A DNA stretch of 20,822 nucleotides from Trichoplax adhaerens (lineage: Eukaryota; Placozoa; Uniplacotomia; Trichoplacea; Trichoplacidae), in assembly GCF_000150275.1 (NCBI RefSeq), contig NW_002060947.1:5808039-5828860 (forward strand), given 5' to 3'. The position numbers and the translations under genes are program-made. Shown here one piece after another: positions 9,404 to 18,291 of this stretch (position 1 is the stretch's first letter; each line of letters starts with the position of its first letter). The notes beneath the pieces were generated by a model, which worked only from the letters and a program-made list of their open reading frames with translations, was not told the origin of the DNA and made no database searches.

Positions 9404-9526
9404 ACTATTTCAAAGCCCTAAGACTAGTCTACGCTTAGCCCGTTGGGGTATACTTGGCTGTTGTAGCCCTAGCATTCATACAAACTTCGAAGGCCCAGGT
9501 CTCCCTGTCGTGGGCTGACTACGACA

Positions 9527-9531
9527 GTTAT
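9527..9531. repeat. Target site duplication, right (GTTAT)
   Basis: Five bases directly after the terminal CA of the LTR, identical to 8953-8957. The host sequence resumes as CTATTTTCCATG, matching copy 2. Confidence 0.88.
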
Positions 9532-9750
9532 CTATTTTCCATGAATTGATGTAGTTAAAATGTAAATTAAAAAAATTTTTAATAAAGTTTGAATTTCATA
9601 ATTTATTTTTGATAATTATTATTACTAGGACAAGTTTGTAAATATTGTAGCATCATGACAATATCGGATTTATCAATACTTAGAGATAAACAACATATAA
9701 ATATCGGACAGGGTGGATTTGATAGCAAGTTTACAGTTTTAATTCCTTCA

Positions 9751-9770
9751 TAGCAAACTTGGGTTTGCTA
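9751..9770. repeat. Inverted repeat TAGCAAAC-TTGG-GTTTGCTA
   Basis: A perfect 8-bp stem with a four-base loop. It is conserved unchanged in copy 2 at 11641-11660. It belongs to sub-repeat B's right side; unit A has no equally perfect hairpin at the equivalent place. Confidence 0.65.
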
Positions 9771-10075
9771 GATGATGTATAATGACATACTGTCCCATCC
9801 AAATTCCTGCGAGTTAACTTGCTTTAACAAATAAATTGAATTGTATTATATTTTTATTATTTCTATTACGGTCAATTGTATTCGTTTGTATCATAATAAT
9901 AAATAGTTGCAAGTAAAACAGATGATACAAATAATTTATTAAATTAAGCTGTTTACGTTTTTGACATGCTACCGAATCATTAATGACTTTCTTGTACGAT
10001 ATTACGAATACGCTGATGTACGAAGAGATGAGTAAATAGTCTAAACTGTAATTATGTTATTGACTGACTAGTAGA

Positions 10076-10125
10076 NNNNNNNNNNNNNNNNNNNNNNNNN
10101 NNNNNNNNNNNNNNNNNNNNNNNNN
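10076..10125. other. Assembly gap (50 N)
   Basis: Exactly fifty N bases. The left flank is the last base of repeat copy 1 and the right flank the first base of copy 2, so the gap joins the end of one repeat to the start of the other. A round length suggests a placeholder rather than a measured distance. Confidence 0.98.
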
Positions 10126-11965
10126 TTCTAGACTACAAATACTATAAATAATTAATGTATGTTACCAAACCGTATACTAGGCTGTCAAGTAGTAACTTTA
10201 CGTTCCTCCGGAAGTATTTATCTGTACTAATTTTCGAGTGATGAGTGTATCTATACTAGTTTATATGTTGGTATAAATGACAGTATTCTGCTCATAATAT
10301 GATCTATTCCCGATAATTTAGATTAATGTGGTTAAAATTTAAATTAAAAAAGTTTTTAATAAAGTTCGAATTTCATGATTTGATTCAGGTGAGCTTGTAA
10401 TAATTTTTTCATCGTGATGATATCGGATTTGTTAATACTTAGAGTTATAATGCAAGTAAAAGTCAGAAAGGGTAGGTCTAATAGTTGTTACGAGCTAGGA
10501 ATAGCCCTAACTTGCAACAAGGATTGAGATAGTGATTTCTACCCTTTACTACTGTAATTTGGAATTCTAGACAATTGATATTCCAACGCAGTTAGGGTTC
10601 AACACAGGGAGACCTTCAAGACTTACTAGAAAATCACAATCTAATTTATTGTCGGCGAACTCGCCGCTTATATAGGTTTCGGAGCTAAAACTGGTTTAGC
10701 TACACAAGTCACCTCGTCTATTAGAAATTAACCAAATTAATACCCTAAAGAGATTCTATCTGCATAGATTAGATGCAGTCTAATCCTATTAAATTTACTA
10801 TAACAGCATTAAAATAATCAATGCTTATTAATAGTTTAACAAATATATATAAAGCTATCCTACTAAGCCATTTCCTCCAAACTTAGGAATTGTATTTTGA
10901 ACCTTAACAACCTTGGAGGTGATAGATATAATCCAGTTTAGCTGGTTGGCAATTACTATTTTAGTCTATGCAATCCTAAATTAAGGATATCAACTGTTAT
11001 ACGCTAAAATTACAATTAAGGAGACTGTAGAACATTTCTGAGATATAAACATATATAGAATGTAAATAGAAATAAAGTATACGTCACGAAGATTACTTTC
11101 GTGACATAGTATATTGTAATTTTAATACCCTCATTGCTAACTTCAGTTTGAGATAAGGTATATAACAAACTGCCGTCGTATTCAAATTCTTACGATTAAT
11201 CTTATTTTAACTGCTAAATTGAATTATGTTTGTACTTTCTTAATTTTATTACGCTGAGTTAACCTGTAAGGCCTGTTAAGCAGTATCGCAACATTTACGA
11301 TCCTCCTGAGAAAATTATCTGTACTAATTTCTAAATTTACTAATGATGAGTTTATCTATACTAGTTTACGTTTCTGTATAGATAACCGTATTCTTTAGAG
11401 AATATTATCTATTTCCCATGATTAAAATTGATGCAGTTAAAATGTAAATTAAAAAAATTTTTAATGAAGTTTGAATTTCATAATTTATTTTTGATAAGCG
11501 AGTAATTATTATTACTAGAGCAAGTTTGTAAATATTGTAGCATCATGACAATATCGGATTTATCAATACTTAGAGATAAACAACATATAAATATCGGAAA
11601 GGGTAGGTTTGATAGCAGGTTTGCAGTTTTAATTCCTTCATAGCAAACTTGGGTTTGCTAGATGATGTATAACGACATACTGTCCCATCCAAATTCCTGC
11701 GAGTTAACTTGCTTTAACAAATAAATTGAATTGTATTATATTTTTATTATTTCTATTACGGTCAATTGTATTCGTTTATATCATAATAATAAATAGTTGC
11801 AAGTAAAACAGATGATACAAATAATTTATTAAATTAAGCTGTTTACGTTTTTGACATGCTACCGAATCATTAATGACTTTCTTGTACGATATAACGAATA
11901 CGCTGATGTGCAAAGAGATGAGTAAATAGTCTAAACTGTAATTATGTTATTGACTGACTAGTAGA
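10126..11965 (+). repeat. Large direct repeat, copy 2 (starts at the gap)
   Basis: This copy spans 1840 bases. It lacks the LTR: the site at 11404-11408 has a single ATTAT where copy 1 has GTTAT on both sides of the element. It carries instead a 261-base segment at 10600-10860. It continues without a break into unique sequence at 11966. Unmerged allele or true tandem copy are both possible. Confidence 0.93.
10600..10860 (-). mobile_element. Copy-2-specific insert with LTR-like signals
   Basis: It replaces three bases (TAG) present at 8407-8409 in copy 1; the flanks GTTAGGGTT and TACTAAGCC match. On the minus strand it has TATATAAG (10674-10667), a perfect GC-rich hairpin CGGCGA-GT-TCGCCG (10666-10653), AATAAA (10650-10645) and then AGGTCTCCCTGT (10615-10604). 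That last 12-mer also occurs near the end of the solo LTR at 9497-9508. There are no TG/CA ends and no clean target duplication, and the TATA to AATAAA distance is short. It could be a truncated or non-autonomous LTR element, or ancestral sequence lost from copy 1. Confidence 0.45.
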
Positions 11966-14900
11966 TACGGGAAATCCAGCTATAATCCAAGCAAAATTAC
12001 TGACACACTGTTTGTCCTCTTTATTAAAGAAATATACGTATGCTATCTTTTTTACTATTCAACTGATGTAATGAAACTAAGGAGCTGTAAGATTTTGCCA
12101 ACAAAATTTACTTAAACTCTTCCAATATTATACCAGTTTGCTTTCAAATAAGCTACATCTCTCGTAAATTAAAAAGAAATACATGTTTAGTTTATCAAGT
12201 TCCAACATTCTTTATTATTAGCATAATATAATATTAAGCATTGCTTTAATAGTCAATAATCTTCCAAATATTTCTTGAAATAAGCTAGAAAGTTGTAATT
12301 ATCTGAGACTAAATACAATCTTCCTAGGAAAGGGACTCATGCAATGATCGAATGAAATTATAAGTGATCGCAACTTAAATAATTGCGGATGGAATTAACA
12401 TTAATTGTTTAAAAATTAATAATTTACTTGCATGAAAAGATTATTTTTTAAGTCTTTCTATTAGAAAAGGCGGATAAACAAACTATTCAAGCTGAAAATA
12501 AAATTTCTCCATTATCTATTTCCAGACAGAAGATAAATAATGTAGCTAAACTATCGCAAGCAAGCATTTTAATGATTTGCTAAGAAGGAAAGCGCTTGCA
12601 AACTTCGCTATTTATCTGAGCCAGCCTTACCATCAATTTATCTTTCATCTCTAAATTCAGTCTTTGTATAGTAGAATAGCAAAAGATATAACTATGATGG
12701 AATTACAGAAGATATTATAAATTAAAATTGGTAACATTGCTCTATCATACTTCTACTATTGTCTTCATTTCCTGGAAATTACTAGAAACTTATGAGATTG
12801 GACAAACATGTCTTCACAACTTTCCGTTCATAATAAAAAATTAAATTCGGCTTTGTTATTTCAAGCAAACAATAGTTAGTTGTTTATTCTATCAATGGCT
12901 GTATCTTGTTTGCTATCTGCGCATTTCGGTATCTGTAAAAATACAGTTATGCTTTAAGAAGAAACTTCATCAGCTAGTACAGCCAATAATTTTATTTAAC
13001 ACCAACGGTAGTGTGCTATCTAATACCGTAAGTACGCTTTGAAATATCTGACTTTGTGCTATGTATTCACCTGAAATCATTCTTATCCAGTTAATAACTG
13101 CTATTGTCTACGATTTTAAGAGGAGCATGGTATCTGCCCAAATTGGTAAGAGTAATATATCACAGACACAGAAAAAGTAAAGACTGTAAGACCATGAACA
13201 AAATTCGACAAACAATTTAGTCACGTTTCTAAATTGAATGGAATATTTTGCCCTTGCACGAGTTGCACACGTTGCTGCATAGGTCCGGTTTTAACGTAAA
13301 ATTAATAATTGATGATAAAAAATGATGAATTAACATAGTAAATATCATAATGAAAGTATATAAGCCACTAAATATAGTTAATGTAAAGACCTACAGTTTT
13401 ACTCTAACAATAAACCTCTGATGTTAAAAATATGTCTTCAATGCCTTTCTGAAATGTAGTAGTACGTCAATGAAGCTGGATTATCATGAGTTCCCTTAGA
13501 GTTAGTAGCGTGATTTTAGCAAAATTTAATGATTTTGGAATCTAACTATGAGTAATTCAATCTATAGTTGAGTCTTTCGTTTCATCCTTATACCTTAGAC
13601 AGAAGCTGAATAACCTAGTGGTTGTGAATATGATCGATTAAATTTCAAAATTACTAGTTACATTAACCAAGATAATGTCGGAGCAGTTTAAAATATTAAC
13701 ATTAAATAAAATTTAGCATTGCTGCTGTAATACCTAGAGATGCGAATTTTATATACCAATTGCTTCGCACTTAACAAATCACTTGCAATTATCTGTGTAA
13801 AACATTCTTTTAATAAATAAGTTTACATTGGATAGATAACTATTTTATATGTAATTTCGATATGGACGGTTCTAATGATTAATGATGACAACTTTGCTTA
13901 GGATATGATTGAATTCTGCCATTTTAACCACTGAGATGCATGGAAGAAGATAGTTTGAGTCGGCTTATTCATTTCTAAAATCTCTTCATTTGTTCCTACG
14001 TTCTGGAAATTCGAAATTTGATGGTCCGGTACTATGATGTTGGGAAGATTGCGGTTACAATTATTTCTATCACTTTCGGTATGAAATTTGATTTCCTTTG
14101 AAATAATGAGCATTACAGAATTCTATACTTCTTGCTTTCCATGTGCTCTAACTTTGAAATATAACTAATTATTTATCGTAGTCATAAACTAGCTCTATGA
14201 CATGATAATGAAAAAGCTAAAAGTACAAATTCTCTCTAAACTGTTAGCAATATTAAGCCACTAAAATCCGTCTAAGAAATACTTGGGAACACTCACACGT
14301 ACCCCTAATTCTACTAATCCTCAATGATCTGCACGCCTTTAGCTTTATGTTAACTACTATGCTTAAGAACTAACTATATTATAAAAAATACTGCGCTGAT
14401 ATACCCCTTTAGCAATAACTTAAAATTATTATTAGTACCGGTATCAAAATGCCAATAAAATTAGATATTAAATTCATATGTAAATAATTACTACGGTGAT
14501 ACTTAACAACATCGGTTTCCGATTACTAACACAGGACAGTCAGATTATAATATGTTCATTCACAGAATCAACTAGGCAAAATATGCAATCTAATGTGAAT
14601 TAATCATAATTACGTATTGCGGCACAAGATGTGTAATGTATGAATTATCTCATAATCTGGGTAAAGCTATCTGTCAATAAATATCACTATCTTCTCTACG
14701 GTGAGAAAGCACTATGATAATTTATCATGAGAATTCTATTTATAAATTGCAATGCTAATCATTTAAGTTACTTTCATATTTTGATCTATTTTATAATTTA
14801 GTTTTATTTCATAATAGGTTATACAAAACTTAACATGACTGAATTCCTTTATTCCTGTATACTCGATTCATATTTGACCGTAAATATATATATATGTGAG

Positions 14901-16242
14901 GGTTTGATTGTTGATTAACTATAATCATATTGTAAGCAGTGCATTTACTGGTAATTGTAATAAACGTGTTCTACTAATGGTCATTAGAGAGTAGATCACA
15001 CAAGTAATTTTATAATTGTAGATTTTATTACTGATTCTCTATCGATTAAGATACTGCGTAATAGTACAACAAGCTCTGACAGACAAGGAAAACTTCTTAC
15101 GAAAGCAGATCTTAGAAAAGAAGAACTAAGAATAATAATAACACAAAAGCGTAGCTGCTTAAATACGTAATTTAACTTGTTTACAATATAACAATTGCGA
15201 AAAGCATCTTTTAACACTTACAAAACTTATTATGAGAATAAAATTCTACGATTAGTATCATATTCTACGAAGCTGAAATCAAAGCGCATAAAATCTTGAC
15301 AATAATAGCATATCTAACAGCATCACTACACTCTTATTTTTCTAATCTGCTATGTTTCTATAAGCTTACGTTTTTACTAATGACTAGGTACATTTGCGTA
15401 TAATCATTATTTTCTCATTTTAATTTATTCCTGGATTTGAGAGTTTTCTAGTTACTAACTATTCTTATTAGCTGTACATTCGCTACTTCTTTAAGTCGAT
15501 TTGCGTACAAATTTAAAAATTCAGAATTTCAGCATTACCATAAAGCAGCACTTATTTAGTATTCTATTTTGTAATGTCAGAATACTTAATTCGTGGGTGA
15601 CTAGCCCTTTGTTGTATTTATCACTCCTTATTTTGATTGAATTTAGTTTATTGCCTTAGAATCGAATAGGCTGGATAAAGCGATACCTGAATATATTTAT
15701 TATTTGCTGTTTTGGTTAATTTTTTAATTCACTGGCGACTTACTATAATTTGTTAGTATCTGATTAGCTAAACCTTGCAGCACAAAGTTTAATTAGCCTT
15801 AAGCCATTTTTAAAAGTTTTCATTACTGATCTTTTTTTATCTATTTCAGTAGATTCAAATTTAATTAGTGAAATATTTTTGAAGCATATATATTACTTTA
15901 TGTATTTCAACTCGTTCCGTGTGAAGTACAGTTTTATAAATGGCTACTTACGTGTACAATTTTCTTCGATTTTGATCCTTTTTCATAATTTTATTATTCT
16001 TAGATAATTACTGCAGTACAGCGGATGCTGTTTGGATTGCCATTAGGAAGTGAGTGCTCTATTTAATATTATATTAACTAGAGCACGCTATTAAATATCT
16101 CCCGGCGATAACCTTACAAATTTTTATAGTTCTAAAGGAGATTGATGTTGGTTAATTTCTGATCACTAGATATTTGTACTTTTCTGTTATCGTTTATAAA
16201 ATTAGTAATTCGCTCCCAATTTTATGCATAATGAATAAATAG
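11966..16242. other. Long intergenic stretch, no convincing gene
   Basis: AT-rich throughout, with no PAN or lectin signature on either strand. A minus-strand frame at 13898-14113 (71 codons, hydrophilic, less AT-rich than its flanks) is the only coding-like piece; I do not recognise it. A (TA)n tract lies near 14885. The promoter and first exon of the gene at 16243 should lie in the right part or be further off, but I cannot place them. Confidence 0.5.
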
Positions 16243-16644
16243 TGGACAAATCTTGGATTCGAAGCTATCCAACTTATCCAGTCTGCCATCATATTCCTGA
16301 TATTCAGATGAAATTTTCTCAAGCTCGCACATACTGTCAGTCATACGGTGGCGATTTGGCTATATTCCAGTCTGGGAACATGAGCATTTATTTCAATTTT
16401 AAGACTATATTCTATAGCAATTTTGGCTTGCAAAATGATACCTGGATAGGACTGACTGATCTTCGCATATCAGAATCGGAAAATCAAGCTCAGTGGATTA
16501 ATGGCCAGATAGCAAACACATCTAATTTACAACCAGGTCAACCTGATGGCGCAACAGAAGATTGCTATGCGATTAATGGAACTGGAAATCAAGAATGGTT
16601 TGATGATTACTGCAATAAATTGAAATATTTTGTATGTGAGAAAG
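16243..16644 (+). CDS. Gene D exon: C-type lectin domain 1
   Basis: A whole lectin fold in one 402-base exon. It has SQARTYC and GGDLAIF (first helix region), then DTWIGLTDL, AQWINGQ, QPGQPDG, EDCYAI, WFDDYC and YFVCEK. QPD stands where lectins have EPN (mannose type) or QPD (galactose type), and the acidic residue before the following Cys is kept. In the WND motif, however, the Asn is replaced by Phe (WFD), so calcium-dependent sugar binding may be weakened. There are three likely N-glycosylation sites (NMS, NDT, NTS). The donor is AAAG|GTACGC, phase 1. Confidence 0.88.
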
Positions 16645-18291
16645 GTACGCTGATATGATAGAATTTGGATGGTCATTAATAAATTAGATTGATGACGAAT
16701 TTTAAGATTAAGATACAGAATTAGTTAACCTATATAATTAAATGTCATGTACTGTGATCGAGGTCAATATCATCAAGATAAAGATTGTTAATATATTCAT
16801 TTTTCATATTTTTGAATTAGTTTGTAATGATTCTCACATTCAGTACGAAAATCGACACTTTTTTGTCTATGAATCTTGGGTAACTATGATAGTAGTCGAC
16901 AAATTTGCCAGAATTACACCGAAGGAGGAGATTTTGCAATGCTAGATAATGCTGAGATAAATAATGTCTTCAATCATTATTTATATTTATGGTCCTCTTC
17001 GATGTGGATGGGACTGAGAGATATTAATAACGAAGATAATATAAATAAATTTGTTTGGGTTGATGGTACTTTGGCCGATACATATACAAATTGGGGTGCC
17101 TATATACCATTATCAGATCGAGATTGTGGTCTTATGGCAAGAATTGGTCAGGATTATAAATGGCTAAACCTTGCATGTAATATATTTTTGGCATCACTTT
17201 GTGAGTTCGGTAAGTGTAATCTTCATTTGTAATCCGCCTTTATTAAAGTAATATTGAATAATGATAATCTATATTTATATCATTCATTAGATCTCATTTC
17301 TTTCATTAGAATCAGCTTCTACACCAGTCTCACCTACTTCTGCTCCTTCTGCTATTACTACAGTGCTTTCTCACTACTATAAACAAATGGATATTGAAGC
17401 TGAATATACAGGTGCGACGGATATTGGTAGAATTTGAGAATAATTTAGACTAGTTTATAAACATTTAACAGGGCATAGATTCGCATAAATTATAATTGAA
17501 CGTATAAGTCATATTCAGTATTATTAAAACTGAATCGAATTTATTCAAGCTCCTGTTTGTATAGAATTTATTACTTTATAATTCTATAAAAATAGATAGA
17601 TAGTATATTAATCTAATAATAAATATAAAGTAATATACCTGATTTTAATGTAATTTAATCGGATACAAAATAATTGATATTCTACTGTTGCGATACTGTA
17701 GCGATTTTCAGATACATTGAATCCACTAGATGAGCTAGCTTATGGACAATGCAGTCTTTTGACCAACGTCCTGTTTTAAGTCATACTTTCTTTAGATATA
17801 CTGTATACCTTACTACCGAAGCATACTATTGATAGCAAAGAGACATCGGACTGATACCTAAATTTTGCGTAGTACCATACCTGCTAGTAGCCTATTGGTT
17901 GAATAAATATTGCATTTTGTGATAATTGTGCAAATTTTGCTATTCATAAGGCTATTTTTTTACGACCGTGGTGATCGATTGATTATATTGTTAGTTTGGT
18001 AGTGTATATTTATAATGAAGGAAGTGGTAAATGCTAAAGAATAGCAGATAAAATATATGTTATACATATTTATTGTTATGCTATTTAATGTTAAACATAG
18101 CTACTGGTACTTTTGGACTCCTTGCTTCATCTAATACTTCCACACTGGTGCCAATAATTTCTTACCACGGGGTTTCACGCCTTCAGTGCGCTTTTTATTG
18201 CATGAAAAATACTATGTGTATTCAGTTTACCTACAATTATACCGTAGGTAATACTTCTAATGAAAATATTTGCACCCACTATTCAAACTAA
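16243..18291 (+). CDS. Gene D: two-lectin-domain / PAN gene with a frameshift
   Basis: The most complete member. Exons: 16243-16644 (CTLD1), 16821-17209 (CTLD2), 17310-17411 (linker) and 18101-18291 (PAN with stop). All donors are GT, all acceptors AG, all junctions phase 1. The first acceptor TAAATAG also enters in phase 1, so at least one upstream exon with the start codon and probably a signal peptide is missing from my model. CTLD2 is 389 bases and changes frame near 16876. One more base would make 390 and restore the family phase, so a one-base deletion or a sequence error is indicated. If real, the product stops early in CTLD2 and the gene is a very young pseudogene. No transmembrane anchor follows the PAN module. 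Confidence 0.75.
16821..17209 (+). pseudogene. Gene D exon: C-type lectin domain 2, frameshifted
   Basis: The first part (frame from 16821) reads VCNDSHIQYENRHFFVYESW, like the start of gene C's lectin exon. The rest is in the other frame from 16876: SSRQICQNYTEGGDFAML, SSMWMGLRDI, KFVWVDGTLA, YTNWG, RDCGLM, KWLNLAC, LASLCEFG. The frame changes within TCTTGGGTAA. The first frame meets TAG a few codons after GGAGATTTTGC. There is no EPN/QPD, and the WND Asp is Asn (WLN), so it is probably a non-calcium lectin fold. The donor TTCG|GTAAGT is the best in the window. Confidence 0.82.
17310..17411 (+). CDS. Gene D exon: Ser/Thr/Pro-rich linker
   Basis: The acceptor TTTCATTAG, after a T-rich tract, leads to 102 open bases in phase 1 and to the donor TACAG|GTGCGA, phase 1. 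The residues ESASTPVSPTSAPSAITTVL, then SHYYKQMD, form a mucin-like spacer. It is homologous in place and ending to the gene B linker. Confidence 0.7.
18101..18291 (+). CDS. Gene D terminal exon: PAN/apple-like module
   Basis: The acceptor TTAAACATAG enters in phase 1, so the upstream ATG at 18079 is intronic. The core YHGVSRLQCAFYCMKNTMC, then IQFTY, and a closing ENICTHY has the same cysteine spacing as the other PAN exons. TAA 18289-18291 ends the frame three residues after THY, with no membrane anchor. A further 36 codons are open in the same frame after the stop but are not hydrophobic. Confidence 0.68.

Larger units (their letters stand above)
8958..9526 (+). mobile_element. Solo LTR of an LTR retrotransposon
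   Basis: A 569-base element starts TGTGACGGAG and ends CTACGACA, the TG...CA ends of LTRs, between identical 5-base duplicates GTTAT (8953-8957 and 9527-9531). The repeat copy at 10126-11965 has an uninterrupted target (11404-11408), which fixes the borders. U3 holds two adjoining palindromes and a TATA box (9309-9315). An initiator-like TTCAGT lies about 31 bases downstream (near 9340), then a 9-bp stem-loop (9367-9389) and AATAAA (9398-9403). The rest, about 120 bases, is U5-like. No internal gag-pol region is present, so this is a recombination remnant. A 5-base duplication suits Ty3-, copia- or BEL-type elements alike; the superfamily is not resolvable here. Confidence 0.9.
8843..9725 (+). 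repeat. Diverged sub-repeat, unit B (copy 1), split by the LTR
   Basis: Begins TTTACGTTCCTCC at 8843 and ends GGATTTGATAG. Without the LTR and one target duplicate it is about 309 bases, close to the 288 of unit A. The uninterrupted counterpart in copy 2 is 11294-11615. Confidence 0.72.
7933..10075 (+). repeat. Large direct repeat, copy 1 (ends at the gap)
   Basis: The 2143 bases from TTCTAGACTACAAATACT to GACTGACTAGTAGA reappear at 10126-11965. By hand count the first 474 bases differ at about 10 positions and the next 548 (after the copy-2 insert) at about 21, with a few small indels after the LTR. Copy 1 alone holds the solo LTR. Its right edge is the first N of the gap. No coding frame is convincing inside. 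Confidence 0.93.

Noticed and set aside
14996-15217. Minus-strand open frame of 73 codons, partly apolar.
   Set aside because: No motif, no splice signals, and ordinary AT-rich composition.
16004-16049. Possible micro-exon before gene D: acceptor TTCTTAG, residues NYCSTADAVWIAIR, donor AA|GTGAGT.
   Set aside because: The WIA-like motif is suggestive, but the 46-base exon would leave phase 2, incompatible with the phase-1 acceptor at 16243. Too short to support.
16742-16820. ATG at 16742 opening in frame into the first part of CTLD2, with an apolar IVNIFIFHIFEL run like a leader.
   Set aside because: It lies inside the 16645-16820 intron, which has good splice sites in the family phase. The apolar run is what AT-rich intron DNA gives by chance.
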